Of a stretch of DNA of 64,000 nucleotides, positions 9,781 to 19,822 are shown one piece after another. This DNA is from Phytophthora colocasiae. Taxonomy: Eukaryota; Oomycota; Peronosporomycetes; Peronosporales; Peronosporaceae. Both the position numbers and the translations under genes were made by a program. The stretch is taken from NCBI GenBank assembly GCA_018806915.1, contig JAGKQI010000045.1:930001-994000 (forward strand), read 5' to 3'. Every line of letters starts with the position of its first letter. The stretch's first letter is position 1. The notes below the pieces were generated by a model. It was not told where the DNA came from and made no database searches. It saw nothing but the letters and a program-made list of their open reading frames with translations.

Positions 9781-10089
9781 TGTGGCGACGCCACGGCAAC
9801 CATGATTGCGGGCTTGCATTGGAGCCAGCTTCCCACCAGCAACTGGAGTTTGGATAGCAGTGCCAAGACTCCAGCAGATAGCGGATCCCGTACTGCTATC
9901 TGTACCCGGCTTCGGCACGGAGCAGAAGCTTTGGCTTACGCCACGGGATGTTCTCCCTGGACTGCCTGATGGCAGGCGAGAGCACACCAGTTTAGGAATC
10001 ACTATTGCTTTTGCATTAAGATCAATACACCTTGGTCTTTGCGGGAGTTCCAGCTCCCAAACAGTGTTTTCGAGTTTGGGAACGGCACA
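9781..10089 (+). repeat. 3' LTR of the gypsy element
   Basis: 309 bp, matching the 5' LTR at all but one noticed site; followed by GATAA, the second copy of the target-site duplication. Confidence 0.96.
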
Positions 10090-10094
10090 GATAA

Positions 10095-10539
10095 CGCAAA
10101 AATGGCAAGTGGTTAACTGCGTGGGACGAGAGGAACAGGTGATCCCTCGGGGATGAGTGATTGCCGGTCGGAGTTAGTTCGACCGACACTCAGCGTAAAC
10201 GAAGCATATGTGGAGTTGCAGCGTCCCGTCATCCATGATGAAACCATGGCTGACAGGTTTGCGGTCAGTTACAGGTAAGGTGCTCCAGTTCTAGTTGACG
10301 TGGCGTGAAACGTCATTTGACTTGAGTCTTGAGTTTGGGTTTGAAAGAGTAAATCCAACTCACTCACCCCATGAGACTGATTGTCTTCACGAAGTTGGAA
10401 CTACCAACTTGGTAGAATAGTACAGAATACAATAGTAGAATTCAATTAGCTCACAAGCATCATACTTTGCTTCATCATTCAAAAATCAATTCAAAACAAT
10501 TCAGATCATCCAGCCAATTACTAGGAAGAAGTGGGCCAC
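10095..10539. promoter_or_regulatory. Displaced 5' flank of the bZIP pseudogene
   Basis: This is the sequence that adjoined the pseudogene ATG at 4394 before the gypsy insertion. Part of it (actcagcgtaaacgaa at about 10190, then tcatccatgatg...) resembles the upstream DNA of the next bZIP relic (actcggcgtaaacgaa at about 10990, then acatcaatgatgg), as expected of paralogous promoters. No other gene is seen. Confidence 0.5.
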
Positions 10540-10876
10540 CAGGGGCCCCAGAGCTGTTGCCCCGGTTGCAAATACTCCTCTTTCATATTCTTCGTCGCTG
10601 CTGCTTTGAATCGTAGCATACGACGACTGTGGAGCTGCACTATGCGCTGGTCCTTTTCCACTATCGGCGGCAGTACCGGTCGGTCTGGCGTGCTGAGTTT
10701 GAGCAGAAGTAGTGCGAGTGGCGGCGTTCACGAGTCAGCACTCGGACGCGTGCGTGCTGGACCAGCTAGGGACTATTGCAGGATTTCTGTGCGCTGCCTA
10801 AGTAGCTCAAATTCTTTATCATCCAGGGGCATTCCCGGATGACAGTGCCGGTGAGGTCGGGAGAATTATCAGACAT
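10540..10876 (-). pseudogene. Truncated bZIP-family relic (N-terminal part only)
   Basis: Starts at ATG 10876 with MSDNSPDLTGTV, similar to the MATVSPDLTNTEG start of the 2725-4394 pseudogene. After a frameshift it reads LDDKEFELL like its paralog. Further along it has KDQR, VQLHSRRMLRFKA and KNMKEEYLQ, aligning with the paralog basic region (KLQLHCRRMIRFRTK ... MMEEYVQLEQ). The coiled coil and C-domain are missing and stops interrupt the frame. Confidence 0.72.
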
Positions 10877-12110
10877 CAATGGAGGTGGATACAGCTAAAA
10901 CAGAGTTGGTGATTCACTGTGTAGAATAGGATACGCGAGGTAAGGGGTGATTCCTCAGACATGCTGATTACCTGCAATTTTTGCTCAAAACTCGGCGTAA
11001 ACGAACCAGCTGACGGCACTAAAGTCTCGACATCAATGATGGCGCTCAGGTGAAGCTCCCTAATCCTACACGTACAGATGGTGAGAAAGCTCACGTCAGT
11101 TGATAGTTTTGAATGCCTTTTTTCGAATTGACCATGTTGCAATCATGTTATTGTGGGTTCTACTCCAAATTGGATTGAGCGATTCATCAATCGCCCCTGC
11201 CCAATCGCCTAGCAAATCGCCCAACTATCTTAACTCATAAGAAATAACATAGGTTGAAGTTCAATCTCGAAGTTGCGTGCGGTTGCACTACCATGGACAG
11301 CGCGAACGCTAGCAGATCACACAATGCAACTCACCACTGGCCTGAAGTGCCCCTCTTCTTTCTGCAGTTGTGTATTTACTTGCAGTTATTTAGCGTCCTC
11401 CGCGAAGGCACCGGTAGAGCCTTCTATGCTGGCGCCTTCTGAGCGATGCTAAGTCTAAACAGTTTATTCATAATATACGACAACATGTTAAAGAATACGC
11501 CTTTGCTCTCAGGTACCTCCACGGATAACATACTCACACCACGCGCTTGACGAGACTTCCGCACTGGAGCACTTGGAGCAAGTTGGTTTTTTTGACCAAT
11601 CGCGAGAAGGCGTCGATTGGTTGCTCCAATGTCCAATCGCCCAAGGCATCCAAATTTAGCTGGGATTGACAATATGTGTGTGATGTACAGAATGCGAGAA
11701 CGCTTCTTTCGTGAACAAATGTATTCAATCTCGACTTCTTACATCGTACATGTATGTACCAAAAAAAATGGATCTAGAAAACAACAAGACGAAGAAGAGG
11801 ACAAAGAAGCTAAGGGGGGTACGCAGAATTTTGATTGCGCCAGTGGCGCAGCGCCACCGATGTTGAGGTGATCGTTGGATTAGGCTGTGCGTTACAAATT
11901 AAATGACAGCCGCTTAAAGTTATAAAAACACTCACGTAGTAACGCAATGCGCTCTCGTCTTCTACCCGTGATGAGTGGGCTGGCTTTTCAGCCTATCGTT
12001 TCCCTCTTGCATGCAGCTGGTCTTCGATCTACAGTACGTGTAGTTTGTTCGAGTCGACAAATCTCACAGTTTAATTCGATCTCCATAGACCACATCACTT
12101 CCAAGTCACC
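10877..12110. other. Intergenic region upstream of the 12111 gene
   Basis: No gene could be supported. The first ~170 bp resemble the displaced pseudogene promoter at 10095 onward. Clusters of the octamer caatcgcc and near variants occur at about 11170-11225 and 11598-11642, possibly pieces of a small repeat. The last 100 bp are the likely promoter and 5' UTR of the bZIP gene, ending in gtcaccATGG. Confidence 0.4.
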
Positions 12111-13343
12111 ATGGCTCCCGTTCCAGCAGTAACAGACGAGAGGAAGTGGGTCCAGATTCATGACTGGGCCGACTTAACAATGAAGAACTGGAGCAAGCAA
12201 GCCAAGGCGGAGGTGAGACGGCAACATCGTTGCGAAAGCATGGCACGTTTGCGAGTGGTCAAGAAGAACGAGCTGCAAGAGAGAAGAAGAGAACGAGAAG
12301 AATTGGAGCTCCAAGTTAAAAAGTCCCTCGCAGTGTTAAACGAACAGTCTCTAAAGACCGTCGAGGAAGAAGAACCAACGAGTGATCTCTGTCGCTCCAT
12401 CCATCGCCTCGCACTGGAAAGTGACGCTCTTCGGACGGAGAACGGTGAATTGAGCGAGAAACTTCAAACCTGCGAGCGTTTCCAGTCTCTGGTACAAGAC
12501 AACGCTTTCGACATCTTCCCAGTCCCTCACGAGGACAACTGCAGCGCTTCCAACGTCTACAATGCGAGTAAAATGTCGCCTTGGGTCCCCAACTCCTCCC
12601 GACTAGACGCTGGATGGCGTGTCAAGTACCAGAACGGAGAGCCATCGTTCCACTTCCAGCCCTTCACCAAAGAAGAGTTCGAGGCTACCATGCAGCTCTG
12701 CGAGGACAAATTCGGGGTTCTTCGCCCTCCGATGCCAGTCGCTGGGCGTTTGTTCGGCTGGACAGTGCACCACGCGCCACCAACCCGTCGGCAAGACAAC
12801 GCTCTGGTTGGGCGTGTTCGCCTCTCAGCTCGCGTTAATTGCTCGTTTGAGACGGCTGACGAGGTCATTTCCCCGTCAAAATTCCAGGAATGGCCGCTGC
12901 TGGTCACTCCGCCGTACTGGAGTGAGCTTCAGCGTCGACGAGTCAATTTCCAAGTGCTTCAGTCGTTCGCGATGGACGCTCACGTCATGGTTTGCAATGT
13001 TCCTGGCACCGTTCATACACGCTACTTCCAGCTTGCGCGACGTCAGTTCAACGTTGAAGCGAACGGGAAGCGATCTCTCACGCTTTCTCTAGTGATTTCA
13101 GATTCCGAGGAGAACAAAAGAATCCGAACAGCTGAAGATCAGTCTCAAGTCAAGTGGATTGAAGAAGGTGGCGCTTACATGAGGATCATTGAGGTGGATC
13201 ACAATACCATTGACATTTTCAGTGATACGTGGGCCCAGTGTGAAGATGAGCAGCACGCGAGGCATCATATTATCCGCTGGACTCAGTTCGTCTGCCGTTG
13301 GTCTCAAACTGTAATGGCCACAAAGTTGCTCGAAGGAAGATAA
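12111..13343 (+). CDS. bZIP-like protein with START-like C-domain (Arg-type)
   Basis: A 410-aa intact frame from an ATG in good context (gtcaccATGG). An acidic Trp-rich head (residues 8-30) is followed by a basic region near 36-52 (RRQHRCESMARLRVVKK), where Arg40 takes the place of the invariant bZIP Asn eight residues before Arg48. A coiled coil follows to about 125. The rest (about 165-410) is the family C-domain: GWRVKYQNGEPSFHFQPF, LFGWTVHHA, ISDSEENKRIRTAED, and a final amphipathic helix (HHIIRWTQFVCRWSQTV). Size and layout suggest a START-like ligand pocket, but that is inference. Closest paralog here is 39708-40916. It is convergent with 13358-14533, with 14 bp between stops. Probably a nuclear regulator. 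Confidence 0.85.
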   Translation: MAPVPAVTDERKWVQIHDWADLTMKNWSKQAKAEVRRQHRCESMARLRVVKKNELQERRREREELELQVKKSLAVLNEQSLKTVEEEEPTSDLCRSIHRLALESDALRTENGELSEKLQTCERFQSLVQDNAFDIFPVPHEDNCSASNVYNASKMSPWVPNSSRLDAGWRVKYQNGEPSFHFQPFTKEEFEATMQLCEDKFGVLRPPMPVAGRLFGWTVHHAPPTRRQDNALVGRVRLSARVNCSFETADEVISPSKFQEWPLLVTPPYWSELQRRRVNFQVLQSFAMDAHVMVCNVPGTVHTRYFQLARRQFNVEANGKRSLTLSLVISDSEENKRIRTAEDQSQVKWIEEGGAYMRIIEVDHNTIDIFSDTWAQCEDEQHARHHIIRWTQFVCRWSQTVMATKLLEGR

Positions 13344-13357
13344 GACAAAGAATCTTT

Positions 13358-14533
13358 TCACATTGCCAGTAGCCTTGAAGGCGTAACAAGTTGTTCCCAA
13401 CGAATCGCTTCGTGAGCCCATTCGATCAGTAACTGTTGGGCGTGGAGCTCATTTTTACAGCCGTTGAGGTTGTCGTAAGCTACTTCCAGAGTGGAATTGT
13501 CGATCTGCTTGAGAGTCATGTAGGCTGCTCCTTCACAGACCCAAAGCACTCGATCCCGAGACTGTTCCGCTTCCCGATTCCGTTTGTTCGCCTTGGAGTC
13601 AGGAATTGCCATCACATACGTGATACAACGTCTTCCTTCGTTATCAACACTGCGTCGCCGATGCATCATCGTTAAATACCGTAAGTTCATTCCTCGAGAC
13701 TGCTCTGGTGTGTCTGACACAATAACAACTGTATCCTTGTCAATCTCCTGCAGTTTAAGTGACGTGGAGTTCGATCTGTGTAAACAAGGACACAATTCTG
13801 GGGCTGTTAGCACCGGCCAAGACGCAGCCTCCAACGATTCCATCGTGGCTTCCGATTCGCCAGCAGCACAGCGAATCTGCTTGGAAAACTTGACTCGAGT
13901 GACCATCCACCTGCCATTGGCATGTAGCACCAACGGGAGTCTATCAACTTTCCACCCCAGAAGTGTCCCGACCTCAATGAAGTCATGAGTTCCTATTGCC
14001 ATCGCTTGGTCATAATTTTGTATGATTTCCTCACTTTCTTTCTTGGTGAACGGGTGGAAGTGGAACGGAGGTTGCTGATTGGGAAACGTCACGAGCCAAC
14101 TACCTCCTCCGATTAAACTTTGACTATTGTCACCTTGAACCACTCGCTCCCCTTCCGCGTGGATCACTTTTTGCAGCTTGGTATAGTCCGTGACTACTTT
14201 TTGGAGTTTTTGATTTTGAAAACGAAGAGCTTCGGCTTGCAGGACCAAATCTTGTTGCCATTTGGTCCCTTCCATTTGGTCCTCATTATTCTCATTATTC
14301 TTCGCAGCAGCTCGCTTCAAAGCAGCAAGACAACGTTGCATTTGTCCTTCTAGTTGTGCATGCTCCGTGCGTAAGCTCGACTCCCGCAGCTTCTTCCTCA
14401 GTCGGAATTGCACCATTTCCTCGCGGTGAAGACGCTGTTTGCGCTGCTGCTTGTCCTCCGTCTCCACTGGCTCTGCATCGACCACTTTCCATTGACGAGG
14501 CCTGCCCTTCGGCCCTTTGTCGGCTACAATCAT
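13358..14533 (-). CDS. bZIP-like protein with START-like C-domain (His-type, AT-hook)
   Basis: A 391-aa intact frame. Residues 6-16 (KGPKGRPRQWK) form an AT-hook-like motif. The basic region (RKQRLHREEMVQFRLRKKLR) has His36 at the invariant Asn position and Arg44 eight residues later. A coiled coil with a polar Asn-rich insert follows to about 125, then the C-domain: WLVTFPNQQPPFHFHPF, LLGWKVD, IPDSKANKRNREAEQ and LLIEWAHEAIRWEQL. The start is ATG 14533; a palindromic MITE begins 8 bp upstream, so any native promoter is now at least 0.9 kb away or supplied by the transposon. Expression may therefore be altered even though the coding frame is intact. Confidence 0.85.
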   Translation of the reverse strand: MIVADKGPKGRPRQWKVVDAEPVETEDKQQRKQRLHREEMVQFRLRKKLRESSLRTEHAQLEGQMQRCLAALKRAAAKNNENNEDQMEGTKWQQDLVLQAEALRFQNQKLQKVVTDYTKLQKVIHAEGERVVQGDNSQSLIGGGSWLVTFPNQQPPFHFHPFTKKESEEIIQNYDQAMAIGTHDFIEVGTLLGWKVDRLPLVLHANGRWMVTRVKFSKQIRCAAGESEATMESLEAASWPVLTAPELCPCLHRSNSTSLKLQEIDKDTVVIVSDTPEQSRGMNLRYLTMMHRRRSVDNEGRRCITYVMAIPDSKANKRNREAEQSRDRVLWVCEGAAYMTLKQIDNSTLEVAYDNLNGCKNELHAQQLLIEWAHEAIRWEQLVTPSRLLAM

Positions 14534-14540
14534 CTTGCTA

Positions 14541-15449
14541 CAGTGCGCGCCAAATCGATAGGACCCCCCCTGAAAATGCCCATAACTCAGTCAGTTTTTA
14601 TCATTTTAAGTTGCGGTTTTGACAGTAGATCCATAACACGGTAAGAAAGGACCTACGGGCGTTTGTTTTAGCGTTTTTGCACCCTAAAGTATGGCTCCCA
14701 TACAAAAAACTGTTTTTTGCCAAACGACACAATTTAGGACCCCCATGCTTCAATACAAATCCCTATACTAAATAAAACCCGCTCAAAATGATATGACTGG
14801 GGATTTGTATGGGGACATGTTCTAAACCTCTGTAGAGTGAAGGTGAGTGCATGTATCATGACTCTAAATTACACAGAACATTGATAATAGATAAGTGCAT
14901 ATTTGGTGGAGATCATATATGCTTTAGAGAGTTCTTATGCAAGGAATCGACATTATTATTTTGTCTCTAACATTTGAACGCATTTTGACTATGATTTGCT
15001 AAAAAACAGCCACTAAATGACTGACTGTTAAAGTGCCAGCAATTACTTTGTAACTCTCTGCCAATGGTTATGGCCTTCTCTACCAAATATGCACTTATCT
15101 ATTATCAATGTTCTGTGTAATTCAGAGTCATGATACATGCACTCACCTTCACTCTACAGAGGTTTAGAACATGTCCCCATACAAATCCCCAGTCATATCA
15201 TTTTGAGCGGGTTTTATTTAGTATAGGGATTTGTATTGAAGCATGGGGGTCCTAAATTGTGTCGTTTGGCAAAAAACAGTTTTTTGTATGGGAGCCATAC
15301 TTTAGGGTGCAAAAACGCTAAAACAAACGCCCGTAGGTCCTTTCTTACCGTGTTATGGATCTACTATCAAAACCGCAACTTAAAATGATAAAAACTGACT
15401 GAGTTATGGGCATTTTCAGGGGGGGGTCCTATCGATTTGGCGCGCACTG
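14541..15449. mobile_element. Palindromic (foldback) Tc1/mariner-type MITE
   Basis: Begins CAGTGCGCGCCAAATCG and ends with its reverse complement, flanked by TA (14539-14540 and 15450-15451), the Tc1/mariner target duplication. The arms are 352 bp (14541-14892) and 353 bp (15097-15449) and nearly perfect mirror images; one C/G homopolymer differs by a base, and a few substitutions are visible. Without the nested 202-bp element, the arms would meet with no loop (ttgataatagaTAtctattatcaa), so the parent is an almost complete palindrome. No coding capacity. Half-copies occur at 170-506 and 2348-2684. Confidence 0.92.
14894..15095. mobile_element. 202-bp MITE nested at the dyad of the palindromic MITE
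   Basis: Starts AGTGCATATTTGGT and ends ACCAAATATGCACT, flanked by TA at 14892-14893 and 15096-15097. The target TA is exactly the two central bases of the host palindrome. It is a distinct Tc1/mariner-type family with different termini and no coding capacity. Confidence 0.9.
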
Positions 15450-15451
15450 TA

Positions 15452-15608
15452 ATGCTCTTTGAGAAAAGATCTAAAGTGTGAGGACTAATTCTGACGCTGC
15501 GCTGTCACGCACAACCTGATGACTAAAACCTTTTGTGAACCGGTTTGAAGGAGATGCGTCGGTATATATTGACGTCCTTGCAGTTGCTAGCTCTCTGTCA
15601 CACTAAGG
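15452..15608. other. Ancestral intergenic fragment and LINE-1 target duplication (left)
   Basis: Host DNA between the palindromic MITE and LINE-1. It ends with CTCTCTGTCACACTAAGG (15591-15608), the target-site duplication of LINE-1. No gene seen. Confidence 0.6.
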
Positions 15609-15708
15609 GGGGAGAACTATTCGTGTTGAATGTTTATCAGTTGCCAACGGGGTTAGCAACCGGACTTCTCAAAAAGCTAGCGGCTACTGACTACGGCGGG
15701 TAGTAGTG

Positions 15709-18700
15709 TTAGTCAGTGGTGCGGGAACAGGGTGGGGCTTGGAGGCAACCATTTTCGTCAGCACAGAGTACCTTCCGTCGAAGTGAGAATAGTCGTGGGT
15801 GAGCTGTAGTGAAACGATGGAACCGGGAGCCGGGCGGGAACTGATGAAGACACCTTTGAAAACGAGATCGCTCGTTCGCAGTAGAAGAACGTAGTATAGC
15901 CCGAAAGTGGCTGCTGAAAATCGAGTAAACTTGATAGATTGCATTCCGCGCTTCCAAAGGCGGCCGATTTTCAAAGTGGTGCTTGTTGCGGGCTGTCCAA
16001 ACGCAGTGGAGTGTGACACTGCGGAGAATCGTCCAGAGAATCTTGAGTTCAGGCGCGTAAGAAATCTGTGAGCGCAGCCAGGTGGGTTCTAGCGGAACAC
16101 AAACTATTTCCCAAGTAAGTGCAGGTAAGAAGAGTCTCCAGTCATCGGCAACAATGCCCCATAGCACGGCGACACGAGCACACTCGAAAAACAAGTGCTT
16201 CTCGGTCTCAACAGACGTGCAGTCAGGGTACCCGCACTGCAAGAAAGTTTCTGACGTATGTTGAAGAAACCAAAACCGAGAGCGTGTTGGCAAAAGCTTC
16301 CAACACAAGCGGAATTGTAGATCAGCGTGCACAGGAAGGACCACCTGACGAAGGTCTTTGAGCGCCAGAAGGGTATCCACCAACTTCTCTCGAGTAAATC
16401 CAGCAAAATGATAAACAAGGGGGTGGTTTTGCAGCTCCTGCGTACCATCCATGAAGATCCGGCGGATATTGCGCTTGGTTAGAGACGGAAAAGCACTGAG
16501 CCCACCGTTTTGAAATACCCCAAACGGCGGAGCATAAGCACCTAGCATGACCGGCCCTTGTAGTAAACCATCGGGACGTACAACTTGGCCCACCAGTGTG
16601 GTTAAGTCGTCGTAAAGTCGGACAAGTTGCCGGATACGAGTGCGAAGGTTAATAGTCGGAAGAGTTAGGACAAAACGAGCCAAAAACTGCGTAACCATGG
16701 GCCACTCTCCCCGTGAAAAAAAATCCATCAAACAGCGACAGCCAGAAGCCTTAGCAAAAGCTGCGCGGAAGTCTCGTACCGCGCCGGCCCGTACCATCAA
16801 GGAGCACCACTTGTCCGGGTAAATCTGTATCCGAAGGCAGGAATTGTGCCACACGTTTGCGTTGAGAAATCTGGTTTGGTGTTCGACACCGTCTTGAAAC
16901 TGAGCTGAGAGCTGCGGTAGTTTGGACGCCACATACCACGATGCGGCCCACCAACTTGGAATGGTTTTGAACGGTATTACAGTAGACCGCCTCGAAAAGG
17001 GGCAGGCTAGGAAATCAAATGGAGAGAGGAGCAATTCAGAGGGAAGGACACATCGAAGAAGCTCTGTGCTCGTTGCTTTCCATAGGTCACCTGGGTCCAA
17101 CCAGAATAGTTGTTGTAGCACAATCACACGCTGGGTCTGGATAGTGTCCGAAAGGCTTGGAATTTGCAGGCCACCTTGTCTGAACGAAGCTTGACAGATA
17201 CTAGCTTTCGCCAGTTTGAAAAATCGCCCACCAGGATCCCATTTCCGCGTAAGTAAATACTTTTCGGCAAGAAATTGTAGACGTCGGACCACAGGTCCCG
17301 GAATCGAGAAGTGAGGAGTAAAGTGCCACAAAACCGAGAATACCATGGCGTTCAAAATGAGCAGACGACCACGGAGGGTGCGTGCACGACATCCCCATCG
17401 TGCCAGGCGATTACAGACTTTAGTCTCAAGAGAGCTGCACACTTCAGTTGAGTTGACTGCTGGACCAACAGGAACACCCAGATACACCACAGAAGGCGAC
17501 GTTCCAACACCGAGCGGCGTTGAATCCGCACAGATCGTGGCTCCATTAAAAGCAACGAGCTGGGACTTGTTGAGATTCAATAGAGCTCCAGAGCCAGAGC
17601 AGTATAGCTGGACGAGCTCAACTTGGCGCAGTAATCCTGCGACCGAACTTGAGAGGAGCGTAGAATCATCAGCAAAATAGAGTCCAGTGCCAACGCAGTT
17701 AGGTCCAATTCGAATACCAACCTCCGGTAGAGCACGCAGCAGATTTCCGAGTGGCTCGATGGAAAGGACAAACAATAGGGAAGAGAGCGGGTCACCTTGT
17801 TTGACGCCTCGCGACGGTCGTAGCACCTCTTGAGGCACGCCGTTTACCGCCAAAGTCGCTTCTGTGTTGGAGTATAACAATTTTACCCAGTTTCTGAATG
17901 TCGGTCCGCATCCAACGCGCTCCAGCACTCTTAACAGATAATTCCAATTGACGCGGTCGTACGCCTTCGCGAAGTCCAAAAACAATGCATAACCATCCTG
18001 GTTTCGCCGTTTAAGTAATTCTTGTAGATCATGAGGAATCGGACGTGGTGATGAAGCGATCTTCCACGGACAAAGCCCTTCTGCTCAGGGTTAATTAACT
18101 GGCAGAGATACCGTTGGAGTCGATATGCCAAAGTCTTCGATAGAATCTTCACATCCACCTGCATGAGCGAAATGGGGCGGTAGTTCCCGGGATCACGACG
18201 ATCTCCTTTCTTGTAGAGCAATGCAACGGAGGATTTACGCTGTGAGGGGAGTAGAGCACCCAGCCTCAACTGGTAAGCGAATACGACGGCGAGTACCTCA
18301 CCAAACGCTTCCGGATCTATCTGATAAAGTGCCGAACCTAGGCCATCTAGCCCAGGAGCCGAGTTGCGCTTGAGGTGTCGTATGGTTGCAGCCATATCGG
18401 CTCCTGTGAGAGGTTCGTCAAGCGTGATCGCGTCCTCCGCAGATAGGCTTCGATGGATAGAGTTGAGCAGCGCCGTGGTAGCGCCCTCGTTGGGAGCAAC
18501 CTCATTCATGCAGTAGCGTGGATCACCAAAGATATTTCCCCAGTGGCCTCGAAATTTCTCACTAATATCGAAGGGATCATCTGACTCGCACCCGTTGGCC
18601 AGAACAACGCTTGGTACAGCGGTTGACCGGAGAGATACATCGGGAGGGCGAAAGAAGGCAGATTTCGATGTCTCCATCTGAGTAGCGTGAAAGTCAAAGC

Positions 18701-19822
18701 CCTCCTCCTGTTGTCTGTGGAGATTGTCAAGCTCCAGCGCTTCCACCGCTGAAATCATTGTATCCACCGACTCCGCTGTTTCCGGTGAAGGGTCTGTCAA
18801 GTAGGATTGTTGTGCTGCTGCCATTTTCAAGCGATAACCGCGTATTAGATCGTTGTCCTGGGTCGTTTGTTGGGATTGAGCGAGTTGAAGGTGTGCACGG
18901 ATACGCCGCTTCCAGCCCTCCCAGACACGGCCTGGATTACGGGCTTGCCCAATCGTAGATTGAAGAAGCTTGATGTCCCGAAGAATAAACTGATGGACTT
19001 GATGAATCTCTAGCGTCTTGGGCTGCAAGCGCCAGTATCCAGGCGACGGTCGACGACGAGGGGGACCCAAGAGAACTTTAATCGCCAGATGATCACCCGT
19101 GTGAGGAGCCTGAAAGTATTTTGTGGCCTCGAAAGACGAGTCGATCCACTCGTCGCTCACAAATATATAGTCAAGGCGGTTGACCCGTGGTCGAGGACCG
19201 GAAAATGTACGCTGACGAGGATACCTTAGCCGCCAAGGGTCCGTGACTTGTAGTGTGGCTAGCCACCCGAGTAGGAAACCTCTGGATGGGTCCAAAGCGC
19301 TCGATATGCCTCGAGAATCCAGAACTGGATCAACAGCCACATTGAAATCCCCTAGGACGATGTGGCGCGCATCTGGATCAAAATTGCGTGGGCAGATCTT
19401 GGTAGAAAGCTGCACGCTCTGTAGAGTGAACCGGCGCGTAAATATTATGAATGTACACCGTTCGATTCTCTTGTAACGAGTCGTACGAGAATGTAGCGGC
19501 CTGGAATAGTCACTGAAGCAACTTCCTGTGCTGATTCAACACCAGGTAGCTCAGGATGAAGTAACGTCCCGACACCACAGCTGCGAGGACCGATCGGAAC
19601 CGGACAGGAGCTGTTGCGGTCACTAACAAATAGTCGATGTCGGGATATGGACGATAGATGAAAATTAAACTTGGACAAATGATGAGTGTCTCGAAACTTG
19701 GTCTCTTGGACACCAACGATATGGTATTGTGAAACCACCTTTTCGATGAATTTCTTTCCGTTCTGCTTGATGCCGTTGGTGTTTACCGACAGCACCGAAG
19801 CCTCGTTCCACGTTGGGCCCAC
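15709..19822 (-). pseudogene. LINE-1 ORF2: endonuclease, reverse transcriptase, zinc finger (frameshifted)
   Basis: The endonuclease starts at SVNTNGIKQNG and continues with VGVQETKF, HIVLGDFNVAVDP, RLDYIFVSDEW and HTGDHLAIK. Frame breaks occur near 19450-19480 and near 19400. The RT has ALLYKKGDRRDPGNYRPISL, KGFVRGRSLH, then after another break near 18030 LFLDFAKAYDRVNW, GVKQGDPLSSLLF and the catalytic LYFADDSTLL. The C-terminus has a zinc-binding motif (CGYPDCTSVETEKHLFFECA). It follows ORF1 immediately, with no clear ATG at the junction. At least three frameshifts make it unlikely to be active. Confidence 0.9.

Larger units (their letters stand above)
4414..10089 (+). mobile_element. Complete Ty3/gypsy chromovirus retrotransposon
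   Basis: The element is bounded by two 309-bp LTRs (4414-4722 and 9781-10089) and by the 5-bp target-site duplication GATAA (4409-4413 and 10090-10094). The order Gag, protease, RT, RNase H, integrase, chromodomain defines a Ty3/gypsy chromovirus. A purine-rich tract (cttggggaggcag) precedes the 3' LTR. No clear tRNA-complementary primer site was recognised after the 5' LTR. Two single-base frame breaks (near 6935 and 8694-8699) interrupt the polyprotein. The nearly identical LTRs indicate a recent insertion. It landed just upstream of the bZIP pseudogene ATG. Confidence 0.96.
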
